Positions 46,018 through 55,647 are shown, counted from the first letter of the stretch. The stretch is 64,000 bases of DNA from Acidimicrobiales bacterium (GCA_020629155.1 JAHDDW010000003.1:62001-126000), one strand, 5' to 3'. Program-made: numbers and translations. The notes: generated from the letters alone by a model not told the origin.

Positions 46018-46530
46018 TTAGTAGAACAAAGATCTACCAGCCACAGCAGCACAGAATGCAGCAACCCCCATGAGAATGTAGCCGTGCTTTGCTATATTTG
46101 GCTGTCGAATTTTTTCAGTATCTGAAGCTGAAATGTTAAGGAGAATCTCTGAACCGTCACGTGCTTTCTTAGAACTAGAGCTACTGCTAGTGTACCGCTT
46201 ACGTTCACCAGTTATAGGATCTCGATACGTGACAATAGGTGCGTACATAGGTTTCTTAGGGCCCGCCAAGGAACGAGAACGACTTTTCTTCGAACCTACC
46301 ACCGTTGCTGAAACATCAATACCATCGCTGAATTTAGAATTGCTGCGCAATACGTGAAGACCAAGAGTAGCGAAACCAACAATAATCGGCGCTAAGTCGA
46401 CACTCGTTTTGTATTGCGTCGGAACAGCGTTAGCAACGAATTTGTAAATAATGAATACACAAACTGCTGAGAGTATCCAGCTCCACACCTTTCGCCTAAG
46501 TTGCGCTTCTTCAGAACTATTTCCGCCCAT
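46018..46530 (-). CDS. DUF3592-like membrane protein
   Basis: 170 residues with two hydrophobic segments near the N-terminus (ILSAVCVFIIYKFVANAV, LAPIIVGFATLGLHVL) and one at the C-terminus (YILMGVAAFCAAVAG). Between them is a domain of the DUF3592 type: SATVVGSKKSRSRS, APIVTYRDPITGERKRYTSSSSSS, then LLNISASDTEKIRQPN. ATG 46530 is 6 bases after TATACT. Function unknown. Confidence 0.65.
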   Translation of the reverse strand: MGGNSSEEAQLRRKVWSWILSAVCVFIIYKFVANAVPTQYKTSVDLAPIIVGFATLGLHVLRSNSKFSDGIDVSATVVGSKKSRSRSLAGPKKPMYAPIVTYRDPITGERKRYTSSSSSSKKARDGSEILLNISASDTEKIRQPNIAKHGYILMGVAAFCAAVAGRSLFY

Positions 46531-46536
46531 CCAAAC

Positions 46537-46542
46537 AGTATA
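46537..46542 (-). promoter_or_regulatory. -10 box before the DUF3592-like gene
   Basis: TATACT ends 6 bases before ATG 46530, with no ribosome site. Confidence 0.45.
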
Positions 46543-46610
46543 GAACCCTTTCGCGCCGTAGGTTTACATCTGCTTGTCGCTACACTCAATCGGGGAGATA
46601 GAGGCGGACA

Positions 46611-47390
46611 TTGTTAAAAACACTAAAACGATACTACTTAATTATTAATCTTAAGACGCTAGTGATCACATCACTTGCAGTACTTTCAACTATTGTTTGC
46701 CAGCAATTAGACTTCGCGGCAGATTTTCCTTTAACTATTATTTCAACAGCGATTATTTTCCCGATTGTCTTTTCTATCGGCGGTGCTTACAAACGCAGAG
46801 AAGCCGCATTGGACGATTATGGGATTATGAAATCGCATGGCAAAGCAATCTATTTCGCAACGCGTGACTGGTTAGAAGATCCGCCACAAGAAACGTTGGA
46901 TAAATCAAAAATGCTGCTCGGAAATCTTCTTTCCTCATGCCGAAAACTTTTTACCGAACCAGTCGAACAGCTACGAAAGAACGAAGATTTAGTTTATGAC
47001 AACTTCTCTGACCTTTCCCGTTTTATCCGCGATGATCTACGGAACCAAGGCCTAGCATCTGGTGAAGTTTCACGCTGTAACCAGTTCCTTTCAAAAATGA
47101 TGGTCGCTTTTGAAAGCACCAAACATGTTTATCAATATCGCACACCACGAACGCTGCGAGCATTCAGCGATATTTTCATCACCGTATTGCCACCGCTCTA
47201 TGGACCATATTTTGCATATCTTGCAACAGAAGTTCAACCATCTGGCCTCGCATACATCATGCCTATCTTGTTTGCGGTGATCTTAGTAAGTCTTGACAAC
47301 ATTCAATCGCACCTGGAGAACCCATTTGACCAAGTCGGCGAAGACGATGTTACGATCAACGTTGAGCAGTTTATTCGCCGACTAGACTAG
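46611..47390 (+). CDS. Bestrophin-like membrane protein
   Basis: 259 residues. It begins at TTG 46611 after AGGCGG. There are two hydrophobic segments near the N-terminus (LKTLVITSLAVLSTIVCQQL, TIISTAIIFPIVFSIGGAYKRREAAL) and two near the C-terminus (LPPLYGPYFAYLATEV, IMPILFAVILVSLDNIQSHLENPFD). The last block, SHLENPFDQVGEDDV, is characteristic of bestrophin-like proteins, which in other organisms form anion channels. Whether this one conducts ions is unknown. Convergent to glpX, with no clear terminator between. Confidence 0.72.
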   Translation: MLKTLKRYYLIINLKTLVITSLAVLSTIVCQQLDFAADFPLTIISTAIIFPIVFSIGGAYKRREAALDDYGIMKSHGKAIYFATRDWLEDPPQETLDKSKMLLGNLLSSCRKLFTEPVEQLRKNEDLVYDNFSDLSRFIRDDLRNQGLASGEVSRCNQFLSKMMVAFESTKHVYQYRTPRTLRAFSDIFITVLPPLYGPYFAYLATEVQPSGLAYIMPILFAVILVSLDNIQSHLENPFDQVGEDDVTINVEQFIRRLD

Positions 47391-47399
47391 GCTCAAACT

Positions 47400-48398
47400 C
47401 TACGCAACGAAATCGTCGCCGTGGAGTTCAGCTAGTTTATGTGGCTGGTGTACTGCATCGATGAGACGTACTGTTCCAGAACGTCCGCGCATAACCAACG
47501 ACTGTGTTTGAATTGTGCCCTTGTCGAAGCGAACACCTTTCAACAATGACCCTGAAGTAATACCAGTCGCAGCGAAAAAACAGTTCGTCGAAGAAATTAA
47601 ATCATTCATCCCAAGGATCTTGTTTAAAGAGAAACCAGCTTCTTCAGCAACTTTACGTTCTTCGTCATTACGCATCCACAGTTTGCCTTGTAGATCACCG
47701 CCCATAGACTTCAACGCTGCGGCAGTAATCACACCTTCGGGTGTGCCGCCAATACCAAACAGAAGATCAACGCCTGATTCTGGCCACGCTGTTGCGATAG
47801 CCCCTGCGACATCGCCATCAGATATCAGACTAATCCGCGCCCCTACATCACGAATCTGCGCAATATATTTCTCATGGCGAGGACGGTCAAGAATCATCAC
47901 GTTAAGTTCACGAACGTTTTTACCTTTAGCTTTGGCTAACGCATGCAGATTGTCTTCAATCGGCTGACGAATATCAACAACGCCAACACCTTCAGGACCA
48001 ACCGCAATTTTTTCCATATACACCAACGGGCCAGGGTCGAACATAGAACCCTGTTCAGCCGCAGCAATAACGGCAATAGCACCTGACCGACCATAGGCAG
48101 TTAGCGTTGTGCCGTCTATCGGGTCGACAGCAATATCGGTATGAGGCGGCGAACCGTTGCCGATTTTCTCGCCGTTAAATAGCATCGGCGCTTCGTCTTT
48201 TTCGCCCTCACCGATAATAACAGTGCCGTCCATCTGCACACCATTTAGGACGACACGCATCGCGTCAACGGCAGCCTGATCGGCAGCGTTTTTGTCGCCA
48301 CGCCCCATCTGTCGAGAGGCAGCCATTGCTGCTGCTTCGGTTGTTCGCACAAGCTCTAAGGCAAGGTTACGGTTTGGCGTTGAAGAAGATTGGTCCAT
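47400..48398 (-). CDS. glpX: Class II fructose-1,6-bisphosphatase
   Basis: Gluconeogenic fructose-1,6-bisphosphatase, main form in Actinobacteria. Motifs are NLALELVRTTEAAAMAASRQMGRGDKNAAD, GEGEKDEAPMLFNGE and DIAVDPIDGTTLTAYG (metal site), with FGIGGTPEGVITAAALKSMGG. ATG 48398 (MDQSSSTPN) is preferred over the track start 16 codons upstream; it lies 7 bases after TAGATT. 332 aa, normal. Confidence 0.95.
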   Translation of the reverse strand: MDQSSSTPNRNLALELVRTTEAAAMAASRQMGRGDKNAADQAAVDAMRVVLNGVQMDGTVIIGEGEKDEAPMLFNGEKIGNGSPPHTDIAVDPIDGTTLTAYGRSGAIAVIAAAEQGSMFDPGPLVYMEKIAVGPEGVGVVDIRQPIEDNLHALAKAKGKNVRELNVMILDRPRHEKYIAQIRDVGARISLISDGDVAGAIATAWPESGVDLLFGIGGTPEGVITAAALKSMGGDLQGKLWMRNDEERKVAEEAGFSLNKILGMNDLISSTNCFFAATGITSGSLLKGVRFDKGTIQTQSLVMRGRSGTVRLIDAVHQPHKLAELHGDDFVA

Positions 48399-48405
48399 GA
48401 ATATC

Positions 48406-48411
48406 AATCTA
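48406..48411 (-). promoter_or_regulatory. -10 box of a likely leaderless glpX transcript
   Basis: TAGATT ends 7 bases before the glpX ATG, no ribosome site between them. Confidence 0.5.
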
Positions 48412-48558
48412 ACAAACAGATACGTCCGCACCGATGATCGACGCAAGATAACCTAAAAATATCTTCGTCTTCCGCAATTTTAGGCTGCCTCTACAGATCG
48501 AAGGAATGATTTAGCGCTAGGCCCTTATGGTCCGTTTGGACTAGCCGATCTATAGGTT

Positions 48559-49815
48559 GTGAAGTTTTTTTCTTGCAATCTATTTCTTACAGCTGCGCTT
48601 TTGTTCGGGTCTTGCAGTTCGCCTACGGCTCCTGACACGCTTGCTTTTGTTGATGAGTCTCCGCAGGTAACGCTAGATCTAGCGCAAGCAAAGCAGCAGT
48701 TTCTTGTAGACTCACAGCCCACCTTGCCTGTTCCTCTTGGCAATGAAACACAGCCATTTGTTCGGCTCCCGCAGTCAGACGAACCTAAAGCTGGTATAAC
48801 CCCATCAGGTGTTGTTGTTCCTATCGTTGCGAAACAAGATACTTCTTGGCTCGCAATTACATCATGTCAAAACCCTGTAACGCTGAAAGATATAACCCCT
48901 ATTCATAGTGCACATGTTGTGCTTGATCCTGGTCATGGCGGCCGCGAACCTGGCGCTGTTGGCTACAACGGCTTACGTGAAAGTGATCTGAATTTACAAG
49001 TTGCGAATAAATCAAAAGAGCTGTTAGAGGCCAAAGGTGCTAGCGTTGCGCTGACACGCACTGGCGACTATTCTTTGACTGTCGCGTCGCGAGGTTTCAT
49101 AGCAGAGCAAATCAACCCCGCACTATTTGTTTCGATCCACCACAATGGCGGCGCTAACGGTTTCAGTGAAGACCCTGGCACGATTGTGTTACATAAACAC
49201 GAGAATGAAGAGGCGGAACGATTTGGAGGCATTTTTTATGAAAAACTTCAATCAGCATTAGAACCAATTGGTGCCGAGAAAAAAGCAGCACACGCTGAAT
49301 ATGTAAAAAAGAAAGAGGCATTCGAAGAAGAGCTTGAGGCCTATGAACAAAGCGTCGCAGCAGACAAAGAAGCGCAACAACAAACTGCTGACATAGATTC
49401 TGCTGAAGCTACTTCACCCGAGCCAGATCCAAACGAAAACGCAACAGCTGAACTCACTCCCCCCGAGTTTGATGTGGAAGAAATTCCAGCATTCAACTGG
49501 TCAGGCGGACCAAACGCTGGCGTGCGGGCATGGAAAAGAGCTGACAACAAAGACTATTTAGGCGTTCTTCGAAACAGCGGCACGACGCCAGCAGCCTTAG
49601 TCGAGTTTCTTTATTTGTCAAACCCAAGCGAAGCTGACTTACTTGCCGATGAAGCCTTTATCGAAACCCAAGCACAAGTACTGACCGATTCTATTGTTGA
49701 CTATTTCTCAAACCCAACGCTCCAAGGATCAGGGTTTGTAGCCGATCAACAAGATGATCAACCAATTGGTGGTGGCGGCAGTAAAGCATCGTGTACTGAG
49801 CCTGAACTGCAATAA
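48559..49815 (+). CDS. N-acetylmuramoyl-L-alanine amidase lipoprotein (Amidase_3)
   Basis: Cell-wall amidase, 418 residues. Signal with lipobox (FLTAALLFGSCSS). The zinc amidase core has the first His in LDPGHGGREPG, Glu in LRESDLNL, second His in FVSIHHNGG and the catalytic Glu in LVEFLYLSN. Between the second His and the catalytic Glu is an unusual insert of about 100 residues, highly acidic with a coiled-coil-like KKKEAFEEELEAYEQSV part. Such inserts in AmiC-type enzymes block the active site until activated; that role here is inference. The start is GTG 48559. Confidence 0.88.
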   Translation: MKFFSCNLFLTAALLFGSCSSPTAPDTLAFVDESPQVTLDLAQAKQQFLVDSQPTLPVPLGNETQPFVRLPQSDEPKAGITPSGVVVPIVAKQDTSWLAITSCQNPVTLKDITPIHSAHVVLDPGHGGREPGAVGYNGLRESDLNLQVANKSKELLEAKGASVALTRTGDYSLTVASRGFIAEQINPALFVSIHHNGGANGFSEDPGTIVLHKHENEEAERFGGIFYEKLQSALEPIGAEKKAAHAEYVKKKEAFEEELEAYEQSVAADKEAQQQTADIDSAEATSPEPDPNENATAELTPPEFDVEEIPAFNWSGGPNAGVRAWKRADNKDYLGVLRNSGTTPAALVEFLYLSNPSEADLLADEAFIETQAQVLTDSIVDYFSNPTLQGSGFVADQQDDQPIGGGGSKASCTEPELQ

Positions 49816-49831
49816 ATCTAGGCCCTACATG

Positions 49832-51031
49832 TTACGTTGACGTCGCCTTCAAGAGCTTTCCGAGTAACGCCGCTTCTTTTCTAACATCATGTTGATGTTT
49901 AACACGCTGAGCCCCTACTTTGCCTAGTTCAACTAAACTAGAGGCATCTAGTTCTAGTGCTTCACCAATCGCTGAAGCTAAATCTTCCACTGAACCAGCA
50001 GGAACAAGCCAACCGCATGCTTCATCAACTAGCTCTGGGATACCTGCTATATATGTTGTGATAACTGGCCGCTGTAATGCTAGGGCTTCTAAGATAACCA
50101 CAGGCAGCCCTTCAGCAAAGCTAGGGAGTACCAAGGTTTGAGATTCAAGAAGGTGCTGCCGAACTTGTTCACTTGTCTGCCATCCTGCGAGATGGACATG
50201 TTCAGACAATTTTTTGGATGCAATCATTCGTTCAAGTTCTGGACGCATCGGACCATCGCCAATAATAGTTAACTCAAACTTGTGTCCTGCTTTCGCAAGC
50301 ACCGCTGCGGCTTCGATTAAAAGCAATTGTCCTTTTTGCTCACATATCCGACCAATGTTGAGAAATTTTCGATTAGCCGAAAGCGGCAGCGCTTCACGAT
50401 CAAGATAATCCGCATCCAGGCCGCAACGAACAATTTGAATTTTTGACCAATTGTCATGACTACACCAGCGATATATTTGACTGCGACAAAACTCAGTAAT
50501 CACCGTCACAAAAGCTGCACGAGATACTTTTTCGTCCATGTTAAGCACTACAGCCCTGTCTAATTCTTCTGGGCCATGCACCATAAAACTGAATGAAGGG
50601 CCACCAAGTTCATGACATAGCAAAGCAATATCAGTTGCATTGGTAGCAAAATGGACGTGTACATGTTCAACTGGACGTTTAGCAAACAAGCGAAAAAGAA
50701 TACAAGCCTGCACCAGATAGGCTATGTGAACAAAAACGCTTCGATCAGAAGATTTTGCCATCCGCAGCGCTAGCCGTTTTGCCTTAAGGAAAGATTTCGG
50801 ACGAGCGAAACATATCGTCACTGCTTTTAGAATTCCGACCAGTCCAGCGTCTTGCAATATGGTTGTCTTGTCTCGCTCGGCAATATCTTTGGGATCAACA
50901 ACATCTTGATCCCAAGATCGTGCTGAATAGCGATCAACTTCGAAACCCTGCGCTTCTAGTTCTGCTATTTCTCGACGGATAAAACTCTGACTTACCATTG
51001 GATAAGTGTTAATCAAGTAAGCAATACGCAC
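49832..51031 (-). CDS. Glycosyltransferase family 4
   Basis: GT-B fold glycosyltransferase. The N-terminal part begins MRIAYLINTYPMVSQSFIRREI, typical of GT4 enzymes for polysaccharide or lipid-linked sugars. The C-terminal nucleotide-sugar half has NIGRICEQKGQLLLIEAA, LTIIGDGPMRPELERMI and the EX7E block LPSFAEGLPVVILEALA. GTG 51031 follows AGGAAA; the track start is 18 codons earlier. The donor and acceptor are unknown. A second, partial GT4 gene is at the right edge. Confidence 0.87.
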   Translation of the reverse strand: MRIAYLINTYPMVSQSFIRREIAELEAQGFEVDRYSARSWDQDVVDPKDIAERDKTTILQDAGLVGILKAVTICFARPKSFLKAKRLALRMAKSSDRSVFVHIAYLVQACILFRLFAKRPVEHVHVHFATNATDIALLCHELGGPSFSFMVHGPEELDRAVVLNMDEKVSRAAFVTVITEFCRSQIYRWCSHDNWSKIQIVRCGLDADYLDREALPLSANRKFLNIGRICEQKGQLLLIEAAAVLAKAGHKFELTIIGDGPMRPELERMIASKKLSEHVHLAGWQTSEQVRQHLLESQTLVLPSFAEGLPVVILEALALQRPVITTYIAGIPELVDEACGWLVPAGSVEDLASAIGEALELDASSLVELGKVGAQRVKHQHDVRKEAALLGKLLKATST

Positions 51032-51220
51032 AAAAATTTCCTGACATCTCACCGCGAATACGGCTACCAGAATTCTAGAGGCCACTTCACAAGAACCAAA
51101 CGTTCAACTATGCGATAGTGCACAAAACAGTAGAGAGTAATTTATCTAGCTCACCCGCTTTTGTATTACTAGCGTTCCTACTCCTTATCCTTAACTTGTA
51201 ATCTATTTCTCAAAGGTGCC

Positions 51221-52360
51221 ATGGCAAACTATATTTCTCAATACGAATCACGTATCACAAGTCTGAGAGCAGATGAGTTCACACTTGATTTGAGCAACCT
51301 ACGCTTAGCCACTTTGCCTCGTGAAGTCACTACCTTCACGCAGCTTACAAGTCTTGATCTGAGTGGCAATAATCTCACTTCATTACCTGAATCTATTTGC
51401 AATCTGACAAACCTCAAGATTCTATGTTTAAACGACAATCTTCTAGAAAGGCTTCCCGACTCAATCGGTAGACTAACTAACCTAGAGGTCCTTACCGCTT
51501 CAAGCAATAAGTTACGTGCTCTTCCGAAATTTCTGAACAATTTAGGGTCTCTTAAAGACCTCGATTTTTATGACAATATGCTTGAGGATCTGCCTCCTAT
51601 CACAGGGCTACAATCTCTAGAGAAGCTGACTCTAGATTGCAACCAGTTGATTTCTTTGAACTCCGATATTGGGAAGCTTTCCAAGCTGCAGAAACTTACT
51701 TGCGGTGCAAACCGGTTAGTTTCGCTACCTACTTCGATTGGAGATCTCCATGAACTTACAAATCTGATGTTGGGAGCTAATGAACTCGCATGCATTCCTG
51801 AAACTATCGGTTCGCTCAAAAAGCTTACAAGCCTTCATGTGTACGAGAATAAGATAAAAAAACTTCCCGATTCTATTGGACAATTATCGGCACTTACTGA
51901 GTTGTTCGCTTACGAGAATGAAATCGACTTTTTGCCAGTGTCGATTAGTAATTTAAAAAAGTTAAACATCTTAAGCTTAGACTCCAACCATTTAACAAAA
52001 TTGCCAGAAACTATTGGAAATCTGCATACTCTTAGAGAACTTCATATTGATAACAATCGACTGACACGATTACCTGATTCTATCCAGGAATTAAGCAATC
52101 TCTATGAGTTCATTTTTTCTTCAAACCCTATCGAACAGGTACCTGTTTGGACTCAGAAATTCACAAAGTCTTCAGACATTGGCTTTAACGAAGTGATAGC
52201 CAATAACAGTGAAACAAGTTTTAAAAAGCTAGATAGTCGAGAATTCAAAAACAAAGAGCATGCTCGATCAAAGAGCGCTTGGGCGCCTTGGCAACTAGTG
52301 GCCATCATTGGAGCAGCCAGCATTCTTCTTATTCTTTGGTTCGTATGGTTACTTGGCTAG
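51221..52360 (+). CDS. Leucine-rich repeat protein with C-terminal membrane anchor
   Basis: 379 residues. About thirteen 23-residue leucine-rich repeats of the LPxSIGxLxxLxxLxLxxNxL type cover residues 20-310. The N-terminus has no signal peptide. A single transmembrane helix lies at the very end (WQLVAIIGAASILLILWFVWLLG), so the repeats probably face the cytoplasm as a tail-anchored protein. The start ATG follows AAAGGTG. The stop codon TAG is the first part of a short family 1 repeat remnant. Repeats of this sort mediate protein contact; partner unknown. Confidence 0.85.
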   Translation: MANYISQYESRITSLRADEFTLDLSNLRLATLPREVTTFTQLTSLDLSGNNLTSLPESICNLTNLKILCLNDNLLERLPDSIGRLTNLEVLTASSNKLRALPKFLNNLGSLKDLDFYDNMLEDLPPITGLQSLEKLTLDCNQLISLNSDIGKLSKLQKLTCGANRLVSLPTSIGDLHELTNLMLGANELACIPETIGSLKKLTSLHVYENKIKKLPDSIGQLSALTELFAYENEIDFLPVSISNLKKLNILSLDSNHLTKLPETIGNLHTLRELHIDNNRLTRLPDSIQELSNLYEFIFSSNPIEQVPVWTQKFTKSSDIGFNEVIANNSETSFKKLDSREFKNKEHARSKSAWAPWQLVAIIGAASILLILWFVWLLG

Positions 52361-52403
52361 ATGGTTGATGACGACCTCCATAGGCTAGGAATCAACCATC
52401 TAG
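52357..52403 (+). repeat. Family 1 repeat, internally deleted remnant
   Basis: A 47-bp sequence with both family 1 ends, CTAGATGGTTGAT and ATCAACCATCTAG, joined by GACGACCTCCATAGGCTAGG, which matches the right flank of the full elements. The REP-like core is gone. It fills the space between the stops of the LRR gene and the convergent mscS-like gene. Confidence 0.8.
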
Positions 52404-52405
52404 CT

Positions 52406-53488
52406 TTATCCGCCTGGGTTATTGATGATCTCTTCAAAAGAATGCCGTGGCGCTTTAATAGGTACTTTAGGGCGACTGCTTCTTGGGACTGTTGAGCTAT
52501 CTTGTCGTAGCCATACGGTTCGTTGTGGGTATGGAATCTCAATCTGTGCTTCTTCCAAAGCTTCTTTAATACGTAGACGCAGCTCGCGTGCAATTATCCA
52601 CTGATCAGCGGGGTGTGTTTTTACGACGAGACGGATGGACACACCGTCAGCACCCAATGTTTCAACACCCCATACCTCTGGCGGCTCTATTATTGAGCCA
52701 GCAGTAAACGCTTTATCATTCCAAAGGTTGTCAGCCACACGCTGGATGATTCCTTCCGCACGACGCAAATCTGTATCGTAAGCAACTTCGATATCAAGCA
52801 CAGCACGCGACCAAAGCTGCGATTTGTTTGCAATTCTGCGGATTTCTGAGTTCGGCACATGCCAAACCGTCCCGTTCACATCACGTAGCGTTGTTATGCG
52901 AAGCGATACTTTTTCGACTCGCCCAGAAACTTCACCCACATCGATCACGTCGTCAACGCCAAACTGATCTTCTATTAACATAAAAAGACCAGAGAGAAAG
53001 TCGGCCACAATCGTTTGAGCACCGAAACCAAGCACGATGCCGACAATGCCAGCGCTAGGTATCAACAGCTCTAAATTAATATCGAGCTCTTTAAGCAGTA
53101 GCAAAAAAATGATAAACCAGATCCCGATAACGCCAAGTGACGTCATGAACGAAAGCACGGTGTTCGCTCGCTGCTCGGCGCGTGCGTCACGTTTTGTTTC
53201 GGCGATGTCTAACTTGCGTCGCCATTGCAGCATTTGTTTGCGACCTGTTTGCGCAAGGCGGCCACCTACTTTACCTACTACCCAACGAAAGATTTTGCTA
53301 ACAATAAAGCCTGTGAATACTAGCAAGAGAAGTCGTAACGGCAGTTCAATAAATGAGTCGACTGCTTTGGCCCAGCTTTGTGACTCGGTCTGTTCTAGAA
53401 CCCACGTGCAGGCAACACGTGGATCCTCGCCACAGACTGACTCTAAATTTGCTTGCGCCACTGGCGAAGCAGCAACATAGTTCCACAT
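52406..53488 (-). CDS. Small-conductance mechanosensitive channel (MscS family)
   Basis: Channel that opens under membrane tension to release solutes. The track start is eight codons early; ATG 53488 (MWNYVAASP) is 7 bases after TACACT. After two or three hydrophobic segments comes the MscS core: LLIPSAGIVGIVLGFGAQTIVADFLSG (pore-lining helix), EDQFGVDDVIDVGEVSGRVEKVSLRITTLRD and HVPNSEI. A basic linker follows the first helices. About 360 aa. The C-terminus has a charged tail. Confidence 0.92.
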   Translation of the reverse strand: MWNYVAASPVAQANLESVCGEDPRVACTWVLEQTESQSWAKAVDSFIELPLRLLLLVFTGFIVSKIFRWVVGKVGGRLAQTGRKQMLQWRRKLDIAETKRDARAEQRANTVLSFMTSLGVIGIWFIIFLLLLKELDINLELLIPSAGIVGIVLGFGAQTIVADFLSGLFMLIEDQFGVDDVIDVGEVSGRVEKVSLRITTLRDVNGTVWHVPNSEIRRIANKSQLWSRAVLDIEVAYDTDLRRAEGIIQRVADNLWNDKAFTAGSIIEPPEVWGVETLGADGVSIRLVVKTHPADQWIIARELRLRIKEALEEAQIEIPYPQRTVWLRQDSSTVPRSSRPKVPIKAPRHSFEEIINNPGG

Positions 53489-53495
53489 GACACTT

Positions 53496-53501
53496 AGTGT
53501 A
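53496..53501 (-). promoter_or_regulatory. -10 box before the mscS-like gene
   Basis: TACACT ends 7 bases before ATG 53488 with no ribosome site. Confidence 0.45.
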
Positions 53502-53697
53502 TCGAATAGCACTTTTTTTAAGCTTCGGGTATTTCCACTTACGTTCTAAGAAGAACGACCTATTCCATCTGTCAGAGGTATAGCGTCATCGATATCTGTC
53601 TTGCGCTTAATCGTCTGTGATCGTAGTTAAGCAGCTAAGATTTAAGAGAAAGTGTACAAATACGCACTTTATTTTGGTGATTCAGAGGAGAAACCCG

Positions 53698-55647
53698 TTG
53701 TCGAAACAACTAGAAGAACAAGGCGTTGCTGTTATCAGAGCCTTAGCGATGGATGGCCCGTTGGCTGCCAATTCAGGCCATCAAGGCACTGCCATGGCGC
53801 TCGCTCCTCTTGCACACGTACTTTTTACTCGAATTATGAAATATGATGCGTCGGCCCCGCAGTGGGACGATCGTGACCGTTTCGTACTTTCGGCTGGTCA
53901 CGCTTCTATTCTGCATTACTCCATGCTGCATCTCACAGGGTATGGTCTCACGATTGGCGATTTGAAAGATTTCCGTCAATTACACTCAAAAACACCTGGC
54001 CATCCTGAAGCTGGCCACACTGCTGGTGTTGAAGTAACCACTGGCCCTCTTGGCCAAGGTATCGCAAACGCTGTCGGCTTAGCCGCAGCAGAACGCTATT
54101 TAAATGCAAAATTTGGTGATGAACTTGTTGACCACTACACGTATGTGATCGCTGGTGACGGTGACCTTTCAGAAGGTGTTAGCCATGAAGCTTGCTCGCT
54201 CGCTGGCCATCTTGGACTTGGCAAACTCATCGCTATCTATGACGACAACAAAATAACAATCGAAGGTGGAACCGATGTTGCGCTGAGCGACAATGCTGTG
54301 AAACGCTTTGAAAGTTATGGCTGGGATGTTAACGATATTGGCGACAGCGCTAACGATCTTGACGCCATAGAAGCTGCTATTAACCAGGCAAAAAACATCA
54401 CTGACAAACCAACGCTTATTATCATGCGCAGCCATATTGGCTATCCCTCCCCTAACTTCACAGGGTCGAACAAAGCACACGGTAACCCGTTTGACGAAGC
54501 TGAAACCGCTGCTACGAAAAAAGTTCTTGGCCTTCCTGAAAACGAAAAGTTCTGGGTTCCGCAAGAAGTGCTCGACATGTATCGCGAGCACGGCGCAAAA
54601 GGTTCTGTAGAGCATAAGGCATGGATGCAACGTCTAGAAGCAAGCGCCCAGAAACCTGCCTATGACGCTTTTGATTCTGTCGACCCAGCCTGGGCTAAAG
54701 ATGTCAGCTTTGAGCCTGGCACGCAACTCGCAACTCGCAAAGCATCGCAAGCAGTGCTTAGCGCATTGAGCGAAGCGACCGACGCTGTCATCGGCGGTTC
54801 GGCAGATTTAACAGGCAGCACAGGCACACGTATCGACGCGACTGATCAAAGCGCAACTTCACCAACAGGTAAACAAATGCAATTTGGTGTGCGTGAACAC
54901 GCTATGGGGTCCTTCCTTGTCGGCGCAGCGAGTCATGGCAAAATCATCCCTGTTTCAGGAACGTTCTTAGTATTTGCCGACTATATGCGTCCACCGATAC
55001 GTCTTGCAGCAATGAGCGGCACACGCTGCATTTTTGTGTTCACGCATGATTCTGTTGGCGTTGGCGAAGACGGCCCGACGCATCAACCAGTTGAACACGC
55101 TATGACACTGCGAGCTATTCCAGGGTTGCAAGTGCTACGACCAGCAGACGCTAACGAAACATTGGGTGCGTGGCAAGCAGCCCTCGACTTTGACGGCCCG
55201 ACAGCATTGTTGTTGAGCCGACAAAACCTGCCCGTTCTTGAAACAACAGCAGCTAGCAGCGTTGCTAAAGGCGCATATGAAGTAACAAACGTTAGCAATC
55301 CTGATGTCGTACTCGTTTCAACAGGTAGCGAAGTAAGCCTGTGCCTAGAAGCAGCAGCACAACTCGCTAGTGACCATAACGTACAAGCACGAGTTGTTTC
55401 TATGCCTTCGTGGGACCTATTTGAAAAACAGTCAGCCGACTATAAGCAACAGTTGTTACCCAAAAACGTTGCAACGTTGTCAGTCGAAGCTGGCGTTACC
55501 CTGGGATGGCATCGTTATTGCGACGAAGCTATAGGCATCGACCGCTTTGGCTTATCGGCTCCTGGTGCACTTGTTATGGCCGAGCTAGGGATCAACGCCG
55601 ATAACGTTGTCGCACAAGCACTCAATATTCACCGCCTAGGTGATTGA
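53698..55647 (+). CDS. tkt: Transketolase
   Basis: Thiamine diphosphate enzyme of the pentose phosphate and related pathways. The ThDP motif is GDGDLSEGVSHEACSLAGH; LSAGHASILHYSMLHLTGY, GPLGQGIANAVG, and THDSVGVGEDGPTHQPVEH are transketolase hallmarks. The start is TTG 53698 behind AGAGGAG (MSKQLEEQGV), 27 codons after the track start; 649 aa. The last codons (CTA GGT GAT TGA) lie in the left end of a family 1 repeat, so the C-terminus was likely altered by the insertion. Not in an operon with tal. Confidence 0.95.
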   Translation: MSKQLEEQGVAVIRALAMDGPLAANSGHQGTAMALAPLAHVLFTRIMKYDASAPQWDDRDRFVLSAGHASILHYSMLHLTGYGLTIGDLKDFRQLHSKTPGHPEAGHTAGVEVTTGPLGQGIANAVGLAAAERYLNAKFGDELVDHYTYVIAGDGDLSEGVSHEACSLAGHLGLGKLIAIYDDNKITIEGGTDVALSDNAVKRFESYGWDVNDIGDSANDLDAIEAAINQAKNITDKPTLIIMRSHIGYPSPNFTGSNKAHGNPFDEAETAATKKVLGLPENEKFWVPQEVLDMYREHGAKGSVEHKAWMQRLEASAQKPAYDAFDSVDPAWAKDVSFEPGTQLATRKASQAVLSALSEATDAVIGGSADLTGSTGTRIDATDQSATSPTGKQMQFGVREHAMGSFLVGAASHGKIIPVSGTFLVFADYMRPPIRLAAMSGTRCIFVFTHDSVGVGEDGPTHQPVEHAMTLRAIPGLQVLRPADANETLGAWQAALDFDGPTALLLSRQNLPVLETTAASSVAKGAYEVTNVSNPDVVLVSTGSEVSLCLEAAAQLASDHNVQARVVSMPSWDLFEKQSADYKQQLLPKNVATLSVEAGVTLGWHRYCDEAIGIDRFGLSAPGALVMAELGINADNVVAQALNIHRLGD

